NCBI RefSeq assembly: GCF_014647435.1
Contig: NZ_BMPE01000003.1
Coordinates: 1 to 64,000 of the forward strand
Source: Deinococcus radiotolerans
GTDB lineage: Bacteria; Deinococcota; Deinococci; Deinococcales; Deinococcaceae
Reading direction: 5' to 3'
DNA: 64,000 nt
This document shows, one piece after another, positions 1 through 9,226 of this stretch. A program made the position numbers and the translations under genes. The notes under the pieces are model-generated. The model worked only from the letters and a program-made list of their open reading frames with translations. It was not told the origin of the DNA and did not search any database. How positions within the stretch are numbered: position 1 is the first letter of the stretch; every line of letters starts with the position of its first letter.

Positions 1-434
1 ACTTCACCCCGAAAGGCGTCGTCCGTTTCGTGAGTCTGGAGACCACCGGGGGGCGGTCCGCTCACTCAGCCCTGTCGAACTGTCCTTTGCTTCTCAAGCA
101 TCTTCCGTTGTCATGCTTCACAGAACCTTGGGGGTTCCGGTGCGCCTTCTTCGGAGCGGGCTCCGTTCAGCGACTTAAGAAGTGTACCAACTTTGCTTAA
201 ATCTGTCAACCTTCTACTCACGAGAGTTGAGCGGAAAACGCTCAGATATGACAGGTCCCCCACGACACGTCGTGGTCAGCCGGACACTTCCTGCCTCCTT
301 TCCAACCAGACTCAGTCAGGCCAGATCACAGGCAGGCCTGATAACTTACCTCGGCCCTTCCAGGCTGTCAACTCTCTCAGCACACTGCTGGGAACCCCGA
401 ATGGTCTCAGTCCCTGCACAGGGAATAAACGCTC
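1..434. other. Non-coding stretch before ureD
   Basis: I see no convincing gene here. The apparent plus-strand frames that start near 182 and 193 run into ureD antisense and lack ribosome binding sites. The stretch is visibly less GC-rich than the genes around it. It holds several short inverted repeats: AAGCAT/ATGCTT near 98-118, GGAGC/GCTCC near 155-166, CCACGAC/GTCGTGG at 260-275 and TCAGGCC/GGCCTGA at 316-341. Some of these may end transcription of the urease operon, which arrives from the right. The first 180 bases could be the trailer of a gene outside the window; I could not identify it. Confidence 0.5.
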
Positions 435-1250
435 CTATCTCCGAACCTGGAGTGGCGGTGCGCCCCACAGCGTCAGGCGCAAGGAATCACGTGCGCGCAC
501 CAGCACCGCATCCAGGACGGGACCGCGGGACGCCACCCCGCGCACCCATACCGCCCCGCCCGCTGATACGCCCGACGCGAGAATTCCGGGCGAGGACGGA
601 AGCTCGCCGGGCACGCCACCGACAAAGACCCCGGACGCCTGGTACTCGCCTGGGCCCCACACGCCCGGTGCTGACGTCAGGTCACCGGGCGTGAGCCGCT
701 GACAGTCGAGGTAAACCCGGCGACCCGCGACGTTTACCTGCACCCGACTCTCGAAGGACCTGAACGCCAACCTCTCCCCCATCTGGACACGGCCCGCCGC
801 GAGCGTCTCGGTCAGTCCGAACTGCGCGCCTTCCTCCAGCTCCGCCGTGAGCGTCTGCGTGAAGGCGCTGCCCGCGAAAGGAATGGTGCGTTCCGGGTGG
901 TATTCCAGCCGACCATCCGCCGCCACCGCAAAGTGAATGTCCTGCGTGGCGCTCCGTCCATCCGGGGCCGGCTGAACCCGCGTTGCAGCCTGGGTGAGGA
1001 TCAGCACGCGCGCGCCTTCCCCGACGACCGCGCGGATCTCAGCGTGATCGCCGCCCAGCACGCCCCCGGTGGGATTCATAATGAACACCATCAGCGTCCC
1101 GCAGGGCAGCTCGAACGGCCGGATCACCATCAGGGGTGCTTTCTGAATGTCCCGCAGCAGAACCGTCCGGCCCCTGCGTAGTCCGAAATTCAGGTGCAGC
1201 ACACCGGTACGGGTGCGGGCCAGCAGTGTCAGACCGGTGCTCCCTGCCAC
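435..1250 (-). CDS. ureD: Urease accessory protein UreD
   Basis: UreD (UreH) is the scaffold that binds the urease apoenzyme and, with UreF and UreG, allows CO2 and nickel to be inserted at the active site. The 271-residue length is normal. The family signature [10 protein letters not shown] lies near residues 59-68 and the TQAATRV segment follows. It is the last gene of the minus-strand urease operon. I read a GTG start at 1250, which overlaps the 3' end of ureG by 22 bases; the ribosome site is weak, so translation is probably coupled to ureG. The C-terminal third is less conserved, as is usual for UreD. Confidence 0.9.
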   Translation of the reverse strand: MAGSTGLTLLARTRTGVLHLNFGLRRGRTVLLRDIQKAPLMVIRPFELPCGTLMVFIMNPTGGVLGGDHAEIRAVVGEGARVLILTQAATRVQPAPDGRSATQDIHFAVAADGRLEYHPERTIPFAGSAFTQTLTAELEEGAQFGLTETLAAGRVQMGERLAFRSFESRVQVNVAGRRVYLDCQRLTPGDLTSAPGVWGPGEYQASGVFVGGVPGELPSSPGILASGVSAGGAVWVRGVASRGPVLDAVLVRARDSLRLTLWGAPPLQVRR

Positions 1251-1903
1251 CCGACACGGGGCGGGGCGACGTCACGAAACAGAAGGTCATGTTCAATCCA
1301 GGCGATGACGTCCATCAGCCCGTCCCCGCTTTTCAGGTTCGTGAACACGAAGGGCCGCACCTCGCCCCCCACCGTCCGGCCGGCCCGCGCGTCCGCGTCC
1401 ATGACTGCCAGGTTCGCCCCCACCAGCGGCGCTAGGTCAGTCTTGTTGATCACCAGCAGGTCCGACGCGCGCACGCCCGGACCTCCCTTGCGCGGCACCT
1501 TCTCACCACCGGAGACGTCCAGCACGAACATCCAGGCGTCCACAAGTTCCGGCGAGAATGACGACGCCAGGTTATCCCCACCCGACTCGATGAACAGCAG
1601 CTCCAGGCGCGGGTACCCGGCGGTGAGCGCCTCGGCCGCCTCCTGATTCAGGGAGGTGTCCTCGCGGATCGCGGTGTGCGGGCAGCCGCCCGTCTGCACG
1701 CCCCGGATGCGGTCGGCGGGCAGCGCGGCTGCCGCCGTCAGGATCCGCTGGTCCTCGAAGGTGTAGATATCATTCGTGATGACGGCTAGTTCGTACCGGT
1801 CACGCAGCGCGCGGCACAGCGCTTCCAGCAGCGCCGTCTTGCCACTCCCGACGGGGCCGCCCACGCCGATCCGCAGGGGAGAGGTAGGAATCTGATGGGT
1901 CAT
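1229..1903 (-). CDS. ureG: Urease accessory GTPase UreG
   Basis: UreG is the SIMIBI-class GTPase that carries nickel to the urease pre-activation complex. The 224-residue protein begins [10 protein letters not shown] and shows the P-loop GPVGSGKT near residues 15-22. It also has the family metal-binding CPH motif inside [14 protein letters not shown] and the guanine-specificity NKTDLAPL motif. I chose the ATG at 1903 because AAGGAG sits just upstream; a longer in-frame extension to 1960 has no such signal and overlaps ureF. It lies between ureF (15 bases upstream) and ureD. Confidence 0.95.
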   Translation of the reverse strand: MTHQIPTSPLRIGVGGPVGSGKTALLEALCRALRDRYELAVITNDIYTFEDQRILTAAAALPADRIRGVQTGGCPHTAIREDTSLNQEAAEALTAGYPRLELLFIESGGDNLASSFSPELVDAWMFVLDVSGGEKVPRKGGPGVRASDLLVINKTDLAPLVGANLAVMDADARAGRTVGGEVRPFVFTNLKSGDGLMDVIAWIEHDLLFRDVAPPRVGWQGAPV

Positions 1904-1919
1904 GGCGTCTCCTTGGGGG

Positions 1920-2564
1920 TCACGTCTGGAAGAGTCGCGCGTCCAGGCCGGGCTGCTCACTGGCGGCGACGTCCAGGTGCGGGGTGAAGGTGAAGAGGTC
2001 GTCCGGCGTGGCGTGCAGGGCCGCGTGGACGCAGGCCTGCGCGGCCCCGTCGCAGTGGGCGGCGCAGCGCTGGGCGTCCAGCCCGCCGAGTTTCATCAGG
2101 CGCGTGGCGCTGGTGGCACGGCCCAGCAGCCAGCCGCTCACGAACGCCGTGACGGTATCCGCGCGGGGCGTGCCGAGCGCGTGCCCGAGCGCGCCGAACG
2201 TGGTGGCGTGGTGCCGGGTGGCGGGCAGGGCCACCAGGATGTCCGGCCAGAGGTGTGTGGCGGCGCGGCGCAGGTTCGCCCCGACCCGCGTGCTCGCCGC
2301 GCGCGGGCCCGGCACGAGCTTCAGGTCGTCCAGCAGATCGTCGAGTTCCGCTAGCGTGGCGGGGTCGGCGCCCCACGCCAGCGCGCAGGCGGGCGCGTCC
2401 TGCGCGCCCCACCCGTGCGTGAGTTGCCCCGCCAGGAACGCCGTCAGGTCGGCCGGTGTGCGCACCTCGCCGCGCGTCGTGAGGGTCTCCAGCCCGTCAC
2501 TGAAGGCATACGCCCCGGTCGGGAACGCCGAATCCGCCAGCTGGAGCAGGCGCAGCAGGCTCAT
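1920..2564 (-). CDS. ureF: Urease accessory protein UreF
   Basis: UreF is the all-helical adaptor joining UreD to UreG; it gates GTP hydrolysis during urease activation. The protein of about 214 residues starts [19 protein letters not shown], which matches the conserved UreF N-terminus (QLxDSAFPxGxxxxS). The start ATG at 2562-2564 overlaps the ureE stop as ATGA, so the two genes are translationally coupled. An in-frame extension to 2663 exists but would lie inside ureE and has no UreF similarity. Its place between ureE and ureG fits the usual accessory gene order. Confidence 0.93.
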   Translation of the reverse strand: MSLLRLLQLADSAFPTGAYAFSDGLETLTTRGEVRTPADLTAFLAGQLTHGWGAQDAPACALAWGADPATLAELDDLLDDLKLVPGPRAASTRVGANLRRAATHLWPDILVALPATRHHATTFGALGHALGTPRADTVTAFVSGWLLGRATSATRLMKLGGLDAQRCAAHCDGAAQACVHAALHATPDDLFTFTPHLDVAASEQPGLDARLFQT

Positions 2565-3013
2565 CCCTCGTGCTCCCAGGACGGGCGTCCGTGGAAGGGC
2601 CGTTCCTCTCGCGTGAAGGGCACGCCCAGACGCGTGAGCAGCAGTTCCAGCGGGGCGTCCCACAGTGCCAGGAACGCCCCTCCGTCCGGCACGAGGTCGC
2701 GGTGCAGGTTGCCCACCGCGTGCCCCAGGGCCGCCGCCTCGGCCAGCGTGCGCGGCGTGACGACCGCCACGTCCTCCGGGGCGGCGTCCACGACGTAAGT
2801 CACGTCGCCCCGCACCTCCAGCGGGGTGCCCGGCGACAGCACCGTCCCGGTCGGCAGGGCCAGCAGCAGTTCCACGCCGTCCGGGGCGCGCAGGCGGCGG
2901 CGCACCCGGCGGCGGTCGGCGGCCGTCATGGGCACCCGCACCAATTCGCCCGTCACCGTGCCTGCGGCCGTGACCATGCCCAGGACCGGGCGGCGCAACC
3001 CGGACACTTTCAC
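2561..3013 (-). CDS. ureE: Urease nickel metallochaperone UreE
   Basis: UreE is a dimeric nickel-binding chaperone that passes metal to UreG. The reading of about 150 residues has the N-terminal beta domain (LALPTGTVLSPGTPL) and the C-terminal fold with HAVGNLHRDL, equivalent to the conserved GNxH metal-site segment. The C-terminus ends WEHEG and lacks the long His-rich tail of Klebsiella UreE, so it probably stores little nickel. I chose the GTG at 3011-3013, which overlaps the hypB stop within GTGTGA. A longer frame reaching 3289 is antisense-like Arg/Gly-rich sequence inside hypB and was discarded. Confidence 0.85.
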   Translation of the reverse strand: MKVSGLRRPVLGMVTAAGTVTGELVRVPMTAADRRRVRRRLRAPDGVELLLALPTGTVLSPGTPLEVRGDVTYVVDAAPEDVAVVTPRTLAEAAALGHAVGNLHRDLVPDGGAFLALWDAPLELLLTRLGVPFTREERPFHGRPSWEHEG

Positions 3014-3672
3014 ACCCCTTGACCCCGGACGAACGCGTACCACGCGTCCAGGCCCGCGCCGCTGAGGCTGCTCAGTTCGATGACCGGCACGCCGGGCCGC
3101 GCCCGGTCGATGTTCTCCCGGCACAGGTCCCGGTCGAACCCCACCGCGTCCGCAAGGTCCATCTTCGTGATCACCACCACGTCCGCTGTGTTGAACATCG
3201 TCGGGTACTTCAGCGGCTTGTCCTCGCCCTCGGTGGTGCTGATCAGCACTGCGCGGGCCGCCTCGCCCAGATCGTACGAACTGGGGCACACCAGATTCCC
3301 CACGTTCTCCAGGAAGAGCACCTCCAGCCCCGCCAGATCGAAGCGCGGCAGCACCGCCTGCACCATCGCCGCGTCCAGGTGGCAGATGGTCCCCGTGACG
3401 ATCTGCTCGGCCTGCGCGCCGTGCTGCCGCAGCCGCGCCGCGTCGTTCTCGGTCGCCAGGTCCCCCACCGCGACCGCCATGTTCACCTGCCCCGCGAGAT
3501 CCCGCAGCGTGCGTTCCAGCAGCGCCGTCTTGCCCGCACCGGGACTGCTCGCCAGATTGATCGCCCGCACGCCCGCCGCCGCGAAGGCCGCGCGGTTCTC
3601 AGCCGCCGTGTGGTCGTTCGCCTTCAGGATGTGCTGCCGCACCGTCACGATGCGCGGTTTCGTCGCCGTCAT
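3010..3672 (-). CDS. hypB: Nickel-insertion GTPase HypB
   Basis: HypB is a SIMIBI GTPase normally used to load nickel into [NiFe]-hydrogenase; in Helicobacter it also supports urease. This 220-residue protein has the P-loop SSPGAGKT (42-49), the GTPase-domain metal site C97-H98 and C129 (in ENVGNLVCP), the TEGEDKPLKYP segment, and TKMDLAD for guanine recognition. It lacks the N-terminal His-rich stretch found in many HypB proteins. Its ATG overlaps the hypA stop (ATGA). Lying inside the urease operon, with no hydrogenase structural genes in the window, it most likely serves urease. Confidence 0.9.
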   Translation of the reverse strand: MTATKPRIVTVRQHILKANDHTAAENRAAFAAAGVRAINLASSPGAGKTALLERTLRDLAGQVNMAVAVGDLATENDAARLRQHGAQAEQIVTGTICHLDAAMVQAVLPRFDLAGLEVLFLENVGNLVCPSSYDLGEAARAVLISTTEGEDKPLKYPTMFNTADVVVITKMDLADAVGFDRDLCRENIDRARPGVPVIELSSLSGAGLDAWYAFVRGQGV

Positions 3673-4031
3673 AGGTCCTCCCGGTCAGGTTCAGCCAGTT
3701 CGATCTCGTCCAGTTCCAGCTCGTCGCCCGCCAGCAGCGTCGGCGTGGGCGCGCCACACGCCGGGCAGCGCAGGCCCCTTTTGACGTCCAGTGTCACGCG
3801 TCCGTGCACCGGGCACTCGCCCACGCCCGGCACCGTCACGACGCTCAGGCGCGCGCCCTCCAGGGGCGTCCCCGCCGCGCAGGCTGGAAAGGCGGCCGTC
3901 AGCGCCTCCGGCACCACGCTCGACCACGCGCCCACCCGTACCGTCAGTGCCGACGCCCGCGCCGCGCCGTGCTCACGCAGCACCTCCGACGCCACGTCAA
4001 TCAGCGACAGGGCAATCGACGCCTCATGCAC
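3669..4031 (-). CDS. hypA: Nickel metallochaperone HypA
   Basis: HypA is a small nickel chaperone with an N-terminal Ni site and a structural zinc site. The 120-residue protein begins MHEASIAL, giving the invariant Met1-His2-Glu3 nickel ligands. The zinc site normally has two CxxC pairs; here it reads C73-P-V-H76 and C89-P-A-C92, so one Cys is replaced by His. A CCCH set can still bind zinc. The tail is very acidic (DELELDEIELAEPDRED). It sits 48 bases downstream of ureC and overlaps hypB, and probably feeds nickel to urease together with HypB and UreE. Confidence 0.88.
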   Translation of the reverse strand: MHEASIALSLIDVASEVLREHGAARASALTVRVGAWSSVVPEALTAAFPACAAGTPLEGARLSVVTVPGVGECPVHGRVTLDVKRGLRCPACGAPTPTLLAGDELELDEIELAEPDREDL

Positions 4032-4079
4032 GGGCAGACTCTGGGCGCTGAGCGCTGGGTTGTGAGGGGACGGAGTGCA

Positions 4080-5801
4080 TCAGAACAGGAAGTACCGCTG
4101 CGCGAGTGGCAGTTCGTCGAGGGGTTCGCAGGTGGCGACCTCGCCGTTCACGCGCACCTCGTAGGTTTCGGGGTTGACGTGGATGTCGGGCGTCTCGGCG
4201 TTCAGGATCATGTCCTTCTTGCCGATGTCGCGGGTGTGCTGCACGGCGCTGTAGCGGCGGCCCACGTCCGGCAGGTGGCCTCCCTCCAGGCTGACCTGGG
4301 AGACGAAGTGCAGGCAGGTGGCGTCCATTCCGCCCCCGTGTGCGGCGAACATGGGGCGCGGGTATACGGGTTGCGGCGTGGGGATGCTGGCGTTCGCGTC
4401 GCCCATCTGCGCGGCGACGACCAGACCGCCCTTGATCACCATGGCGGTCTTCGCGCCGAAGAAGGCAGGTTTCCACAGCACCAGATCGGCGAGTTTTCCG
4501 ACCTCGACGCTGCCGACCTCGTGCGCGATGCCGTGCGCGACGGCAGGGTTGACGGTGTACTTGGCGACGTAGCGCCGGGCGCGCAGGTTGTCCGCGCGGG
4601 TGTCGGTGCCCAGCCCGGGGATGCTCAGCGGACCGCGCTGGAGTTTCATCTTGTGCGCGGCCTGCCACGTGCGGGTGATGACCTCGCCCACGCGGCCCAT
4701 CGCCTGACTGTCGCTGCTCATCATGGAAAAGACGCCCAGGTCGTGCAGGACGTCCTCGGCGGCGATCGTCTCGGGGCGGATGCGGCTCTCGGCGAAACTC
4801 ACGTCCTCGGGAATGCGCGGGCTGAGGTGGTGGCAGACCATCAGCATGTCGAGGTGCTCGTGGATGGTGTTCACCGTGAACGGCATGGTGGGGTTCGTGG
4901 AGCTGGGCAGGACGTTCGGCAGGCCTGCGACCCGGATGATGTCCGGCGCGTGCCCGCCCCCGGCGCCCTCGGTGTGGAAGGTGTGGATGGTGCGCCCGGC
5001 GAACGCCCGGATGGAGTCCTCGACGAACCCCGACTCGTTCAGCGTGTCGGTGTGAATGGCCACCTGAATGTCGAAGTCCTCGGCGACGCTCAGGGCGGCG
5101 TGGATGGCGGCGGGCGTGGTGCCCCAGTCCTCGTGCAGTTTCAGGCCCAGCGCCCCGGCGTGGATCTGCTCGGCCAGGGGCGCCTGCGTGCTGGCGTTGC
5201 CCTTGCCCAGCAGCCCGAAGTTCAGCGGCAGGCCCGCCAGGGCTTCCAGCATGCGGTGGATGTGCCACTCGCCGGGCGTGCAGGTCGTGGCGGAGGTGCC
5301 CGCCGTGGGGCCGGTGCCGCCGCCGATCATGGTCGTCACGCCGGATTCCAGCGCCGTCCAGCACTGCTGCGGCGCGATGAAGTGAATGTGCGTGTCCACG
5401 CCACCCGCCGTGAGGATGTGTCCCTCGCCCGCGATGATCTCGGTGCTCGCCCCGATGGTCAGGCCCGTTGTTACACCGTCCTGCGTGCCGGGATTCCCGG
5501 CCTTCCCGATGGCCGTGATCCGTCCGTTCTTGACGCCCACGTCGGCCTTCACGACGCCCCAGTGGTCGAGGATCAGGGCGTTCGTGATGACCAGGTCCGG
5601 CACGTTCGGATCGGAACGGGTGGCGGTGCTGCTCTGCCCCAGTCCGTCGCGGATGACCTTCCCGCCGCCGAACTTGACCTCCTCGCCGTACGTGGTGAAA
5701 TCCCGCTCGACCTCGATCAGGAGGCCCGTGTCGCCCAGGCGCACGCGGTCCCCGACGGTGGGGCCGTACAGGTCGGCGTACTGCCGACGCGTGACCTTCA
5801 T
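4080..5801 (-). CDS. ureC: Urease alpha subunit (catalytic)
   Basis: This is the catalytic subunit of urease, which hydrolyses urea to ammonia and carbamate in the cytoplasm. At 573 residues it has the expected length. Visible active-site residues are H138 and H140 (DTHIHF), the lysine to be carbamylated K221 (LKLHEDWG), H250, H276, the mobile-flap histidines in VCHHL (about 324-325), and D364 (MSSDSQAMG), a bridging nickel ligand. It starts [15 protein letters not shown], the standard UreC N-terminus. The ATG overlaps the ureAB stop as ATGA. All residues needed for activity appear intact. Confidence 0.98.
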   Translation of the reverse strand: MKVTRRQYADLYGPTVGDRVRLGDTGLLIEVERDFTTYGEEVKFGGGKVIRDGLGQSSTATRSDPNVPDLVITNALILDHWGVVKADVGVKNGRITAIGKAGNPGTQDGVTTGLTIGASTEIIAGEGHILTAGGVDTHIHFIAPQQCWTALESGVTTMIGGGTGPTAGTSATTCTPGEWHIHRMLEALAGLPLNFGLLGKGNASTQAPLAEQIHAGALGLKLHEDWGTTPAAIHAALSVAEDFDIQVAIHTDTLNESGFVEDSIRAFAGRTIHTFHTEGAGGGHAPDIIRVAGLPNVLPSSTNPTMPFTVNTIHEHLDMLMVCHHLSPRIPEDVSFAESRIRPETIAAEDVLHDLGVFSMMSSDSQAMGRVGEVITRTWQAAHKMKLQRGPLSIPGLGTDTRADNLRARRYVAKYTVNPAVAHGIAHEVGSVEVGKLADLVLWKPAFFGAKTAMVIKGGLVVAAQMGDANASIPTPQPVYPRPMFAAHGGGMDATCLHFVSQVSLEGGHLPDVGRRYSAVQHTRDIGKKDMILNAETPDIHVNPETYEVRVNGEVATCEPLDELPLAQRYFLF

Positions 5802-6484
5802 TCCGCCCCTCCGAAACCCTGCTCCCGCGCCCGTCTCAGAGCGGCGTCCTTCATTCCGGCGCTGTCGAGATCGCCGCTGACCAGCGCGTTCATGCCGTAC
5901 ACCTCGCGCGTGCCGCCCAGCGGGACGAGGTTCACGTCGCGTTCCTCGCCCGGCTCGAAACGCACGGCGGTCCCGGCGGGAATGTTCAGGCGCTGCCCGT
6001 AGGCCGCCGCGCGGTCGAAGTGCAGGCCCGCGTTCACCTCGAAGAAGTGAAAGTGACTGCCGACCTGGATGGGCCGGTCCGAACGGTTCGCCACGGTCAG
6101 GGCCGTCACGGGTCGCCCGGCGTTCAGGTCAATCTCTCCGTCCTCCAGGAGGTACTCGCCGGGCACGACGCGGCTGGCCGCGCCGCGGATCGGGTCGTGA
6201 ATGGTGACCAGTTTCGTGCCGTCGGGGAAGGTGCCCTCCACCTGAATGTCGTGGATCAGTTCGGGCACGCCGTCCATCACGTCCTCTGGGGTCAGGAGGG
6301 TCGCGCCCCAGCTCATCAGGTCCTCCACGCGCCGACCGTCGCGGATGCCTTCCAGTACGGCGGCGGTGATCAGGGCGACCGCTTCCGGGTGGTTGAGTTT
6401 CAGGCCGCGCGCACGCCGACTCTGGGCGAGCTGGGCGGCGGCGTGAATCAGGAGTTTGTCGCGTTCACGTTCGGTGAGCTGCAT
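5798..6484 (-). CDS. ureAB: Fused urease gamma/beta subunit (UreAB)
   Basis: This single 228-residue polypeptide joins the urease gamma subunit (residues about 1-100: [20 protein letters not shown], then [19 protein letters not shown]) to the beta subunit (about 105-215: [48 protein letters not shown]). Fusion of the two small subunits is known from Helicobacter and a few other lineages; most bacteria encode them separately. AGGAGG lies 10 bases before the ATG. It is the first gene of the operon and sets the promoter-proximal end at about 6485. Confidence 0.95.
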   Translation of the reverse strand: MQLTERERDKLLIHAAAQLAQSRRARGLKLNHPEAVALITAAVLEGIRDGRRVEDLMSWGATLLTPEDVMDGVPELIHDIQVEGTFPDGTKLVTIHDPIRGAASRVVPGEYLLEDGEIDLNAGRPVTALTVANRSDRPIQVGSHFHFFEVNAGLHFDRAAAYGQRLNIPAGTAVRFEPGEERDVNLVPLGGTREVYGMNALVSGDLDSAGMKDAALRRAREQGFGGAE

Positions 6485-6535
6485 GCGGGGCGGACCTCCT
6501 GAGCGTGTGTGGGATGCCCTCAGCGTAGCGCGGCA
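6485..6535 (-). promoter_or_regulatory. Leader and possible -10 box of the urease operon
   Basis: Reading the minus strand, a TACGCT hexamer at 6522-6527 lies 37 bases upstream of the ureAB ATG, and the ribosome site AGGAGG follows. The hexamer matches the TANNNT boxes seen elsewhere in the window. I see no convincing -35 element, so this is a tentative promoter. Confidence 0.35.
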
Positions 6536-6576
6536 GGCGCCAACGAGGGGGTTCCGGCGGGCGCGGCTGTGTAGGC

Positions 6577-6715
6577 AGCGTGCCGTGAGGGGCGCGTGCT
6601 ACCTTCGGCGTACCTGAGTCCGGGGAAGTCCGGTGCGATTCCGGCGCTGTTGCGCAGCGGTGTGCGTGGTCCACGCGAGCCCGAATGCCGTTCAGGGACG
6701 CCCCCTTCGCGGGGC
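6577..6715 (+). ncRNA. Cobalamin riboswitch
   Basis: The segment GGGGAAGTCCGGTGCGATTC (6622-6641) followed by CCGGCGCTG, a GCGCAGCGGTG segment and then GAGCCCGAATGCCG (6677-6690) matches the conserved core of adenosylcobalamin-sensing riboswitches (GGGAA..GGTGxGAxTCC..CGG..GCCCGxxTGCC). It lies on the plus strand ahead of a B12-type binding protein and a cobalamin adenosyltransferase and is followed by a terminator. High cobalamin should therefore stop expression of btuF-cobO. The edges are approximate. Confidence 0.85.
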
Positions 6716-6767
6716 ACCTCTCGCCTTCAGAGGGCCAGCAGACCGAACGCCCGCCATCCGGCGCGCC

Positions 6768-6804
6768 GCCGCTCCGGCCCCGCCAGAGCGCAGCGGCATT
6801 TTTT
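6768..6804 (+). terminator. Riboswitch-controlled intrinsic terminator
   Basis: GCCGCTC pairs with GAGC plus GCGGC around a small bulge, and the stem is followed shortly by six T residues at 6799-6804. It stands between the cobalamin riboswitch and the btuF start, the expected place for the expression platform of a transcription-terminating riboswitch. Confidence 0.65.
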
Positions 6805-6864
6805 CTGCTGTGTGCTCGCGCTGCGCGCTGGCGTCTCGTCTCCCCGCACACGCCGGAGCTCACC

Positions 6865-7728
6865 ATGCGATTTGCCCTTCTGCTGACCTTGAGCGTCAGC
6901 ACTGCCGCGTCCGCCACCTCGTACCCCCTGACCGTCCGCGATGACCTGGGCCGCACCGTCACGCTGAACCGCGAGCCGCGCCGCATCATCGCCATGCTGC
7001 CCAGCCACACCGAGACGCTCGCCGCGCTGGGCGCGTCGGATCAGCTGATCGCCGTGGACACCTACAGCAACTACCCCAAGGCCGTCGTGGAGCGCCTGCC
7101 CCGCGTGGGCAGCGCGTACCAGCCGAACCTGGAAGCGATCCTGGCCCTCAAGCCGGACCTCGTGCTGGCCGACGAGTCCAGTGGGTCGCGCCTGACGGAG
7201 AAACTCGCGCAGGCGGGCCTGACCGTGTACGGCGGCACCGGGCAGTCCTTCAACGAGGTGTTCGAGAAGATCGCGGTGCTGGGGAAACTCACGAACCATG
7301 AGGCGAACGCCACGCGCCTGATCGCGTCCATGCGCGCCGACCTGAACGCCCTGCAACGCAGCGTGGCGGGCCTGCCGAAAGTCAGCACGTACTACGAGAT
7401 CGACCCCAGCCCGTACTCGGTCGGGCCGAACTCGTTCATCGGGACGCTGATCACCAAGGCGGGCGGGCAGACGATCGTGCCGCCCGCGCTGGGTGACTTC
7501 CCGAAACTGGACCCGGAACTGATCGTGCAGCGCAACCCGCAGGTCATGGTGGGCCTCACGCTCGCGCAGGCGCGCGTCCGGCCGGGCTGGTCGGGCCTGC
7601 GGGCCGTGACGACCGGGCGGGTGTTCAGCCCCACCCCGGAGGAACGCGACGCGCTGAGCCGCCCCGGGCCGCGCCTGGCGCAGGCGCTGCGCGCCCTGAT
7701 CCGCTTCCTGCACCCCGAGGCGCTGTGA
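6865..7728 (+). CDS. btuF: Cobalamin/corrinoid ABC transporter substrate-binding protein (BtuF-like)
   Basis: This is a periplasmic binding protein of the BtuF/FhuD (TroA-like) fold, about 287 residues. It begins [17 protein letters not shown], a typical signal peptide with an AxA cleavage site and no lipobox cysteine. DDLGRTVTL followed by [20 protein letters not shown] is the usual start of the mature family domain. I used the ATG at 6865, preceded by GGAG; a longer frame from 6685 would run through the riboswitch. The riboswitch and the cobO gene just downstream make cobalamin or a cobinamide precursor the likely ligand. No permease or ATPase partner (btuC, btuD) is in the window. Confidence 0.85.
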   Translation: MRFALLLTLSVSTAASATSYPLTVRDDLGRTVTLNREPRRIIAMLPSHTETLAALGASDQLIAVDTYSNYPKAVVERLPRVGSAYQPNLEAILALKPDLVLADESSGSRLTEKLAQAGLTVYGGTGQSFNEVFEKIAVLGKLTNHEANATRLIASMRADLNALQRSVAGLPKVSTYYEIDPSPYSVGPNSFIGTLITKAGGQTIVPPALGDFPKLDPELIVQRNPQVMVGLTLAQARVRPGWSGLRAVTTGRVFSPTPEERDALSRPGPRLAQALRALIRFLHPEAL

Positions 7729-8339
7729 GCGACACCGTGACCGCAGAGCGGCGCGCGCAGGCCATGCAGGCCTTGACCGAGCAGCGCGACGCGTACCGCA
7801 AGCGCGAGGGGATCAGCAAGGGCCGCCGGGGCCTGCTGATCGTGAACACCGGGCACGGCAAGGGCAAGACGACCGCCGCGCTGGGCCTGATGCTGCGCGC
7901 GCACGGCCGGGGCCTGCGCGTGCGGATGTTCCAGTTCCTGAAGCACGACACCGCCAAATTCGGCGAGCACCGCACGCTGGAGGCCCTGGGCATTCCCTGC
8001 CAGGGCCTGGGGGACGGCTGGACGTGGCGCAGCAAGGACTTGGAGAACTCCGCGGCGCTGGCCGAGCACGGCTGGACGCTGGCCCGGGCCGCGATCCTGG
8101 GCGGTGAGGACGACCTGATCGTCCTTGATGAGTTCACGTACCCCCTCAAGTTCGGCTGGGTGCCCTGGGCGGACGTGGAAGCCACGCTGCGCGCCCGCGA
8201 TCCGCGCCTGCACGTGGTCATCACCGGCCGGGACGCCCTGCCGGAACTGGTGGCCCTGGCCGACACCGTCAGTGAGATTCAACCGGTCAAGCACGCGTAT
8301 GAGGCAGGCATCGGCGGGCAGAGCGGCATCGAGTACTGA
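7725..8339 (+). CDS. cobO: Cob(I)alamin adenosyltransferase (CobO/BtuR family)
   Basis: This enzyme transfers the adenosyl group of ATP to the cobalt of cob(I)alamin or corrinoid precursors to make adenosylcobalamin. The 204-residue protein carries the family P-loop [12 protein letters not shown] near residues 43-54 and the segments [13 protein letters not shown] and [12 protein letters not shown] that typify CobA/CobO. The GTG start overlaps the btuF stop (GTGA). Adenosylcobalamin is the riboswitch ligand, so product feedback on this transcript is likely. A strong bidirectional hairpin follows directly. Confidence 0.95.
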   Translation: MSDTVTAERRAQAMQALTEQRDAYRKREGISKGRRGLLIVNTGHGKGKTTAALGLMLRAHGRGLRVRMFQFLKHDTAKFGEHRTLEALGIPCQGLGDGWTWRSKDLENSAALAEHGWTLARAAILGGEDDLIVLDEFTYPLKFGWVPWADVEATLRARDPRLHVVITGRDALPELVALADTVSEIQPVKHAYEAGIGGQSGIEY

Positions 8340-8344
8340 TCAGC

Positions 8345-8383
8345 AGACCCTCCCCAGGCCTGCGGTAGGCCTGGGGAGGGTCT
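8345..8383. terminator. Bidirectional terminator between cobO and hemD
   Basis: A perfect 17-base inverted repeat, AGACCCTCCCCAGGCCT and its complement, with a 5-base loop. It separates two converging genes and is the strongest simple hairpin in this part of the window. There is no T-run, as is common in very GC-rich genomes. Confidence 0.8.
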
Positions 8384-8392
8384 GTCCAGGTC

Positions 8393-9226
8393 TCAGCCGA
8401 CGCGGCCGAGACGCTGCGCGAGGATGCCCGGGCCGTGTTCGGCGGCCACGCGCACCAGGATGCCCATCTTGTGCGGGTTCGCTTCCAGATCAATCCGCAG
8501 GCCCAGGTCCGCGGCCGCCTCGCTGCACGCCGGCCCGATGCTGACCACCACGAGTCGGTTCAGGCCCGCGCGGGCTTCTTCCAGCAGGCCCAGTTTCTCG
8601 GCGTACTTCAGGAAGTGCAGGATCTGCGTGCCGCTGGAGAGCAGCAGGATGTCCGGGCCGCCCAGCACCACGTCCCGCACTGCCCGGGCCAGTGGGGCGG
8701 GGTCCTGCGGGAACGCGCAGCGGTATACGGGCACGCTGGTCACGCGGATCCCGGCGTAACCCAGTTCGCGCAGCATGGCGCCGGGGATGGCCTCGCCGTA
8801 CTCGAGGATCACGGCGTGCTGCCCGCGGGTGAGCGTGGCGAGGAGGTGCTCGGTGACCTCGTGCCAGGTGCTGGGCTTGGCGACCTGGGTGCTGCTCAGG
8901 CCGAAGGTCTTGAGGGCCTGGGCGGGTTTGCTGCCGCGGGACACGAACGGCACGGCCTGGAGGGCGTCGAGGTGGCTGGGGTCGCGGGCGGTGAGTTCCT
9001 TGAGGAACATGCGGGTGCCCACGCCCGTGAGGCAGGCGACGGTGTGGATGTCCCCGGCGAGGAGGTCACGTTCGAACTGGGCGAGGGGGCCGGTCAGGTC
9101 GAGTTTCATCTCGCGCATGCTGGGGGCCACCTGAGGGGCGCCGCCGTACTTGCGGATCAGGGTTTCCATTTCCTCGCTGCGGCGGGATTCCAGACTCAGG
9201 ACGTTCAGGCCAGCGAACCAGTCCAT
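8393..9226 (-). CDS. hemD: Uroporphyrinogen-III synthase
   Basis: HemD closes hydroxymethylbilane to uroporphyrinogen III, the branch point to heme, siroheme and cobalamin. The 277-residue protein shows the two-domain HemD pattern: LESRRSEEMETLIRKYGG at the start, LTGVGTRMFLKEL, then LGYAGIRVTSVPVYRC and the conserved LLSSGTQILHFLKYA and VVSIGPACSEAAADLGLRID. GGAGG precedes the ATG at 9226. It overlaps the end of nirD by 22 bases and is the last gene of the nirB-nirD-hemD operon. There it probably raises siroheme supply for NirB rather than serving general heme synthesis. Confidence 0.88.
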   Translation of the reverse strand: MDWFAGLNVLSLESRRSEEMETLIRKYGGAPQVAPSMREMKLDLTGPLAQFERDLLAGDIHTVACLTGVGTRMFLKELTARDPSHLDALQAVPFVSRGSKPAQALKTFGLSSTQVAKPSTWHEVTEHLLATLTRGQHAVILEYGEAIPGAMLRELGYAGIRVTSVPVYRCAFPQDPAPLARAVRDVVLGGPDILLLSSGTQILHFLKYAEKLGLLEEARAGLNRLVVVSIGPACSEAAADLGLRIDLEANPHKMGILVRVAAEHGPGILAQRLGRVG

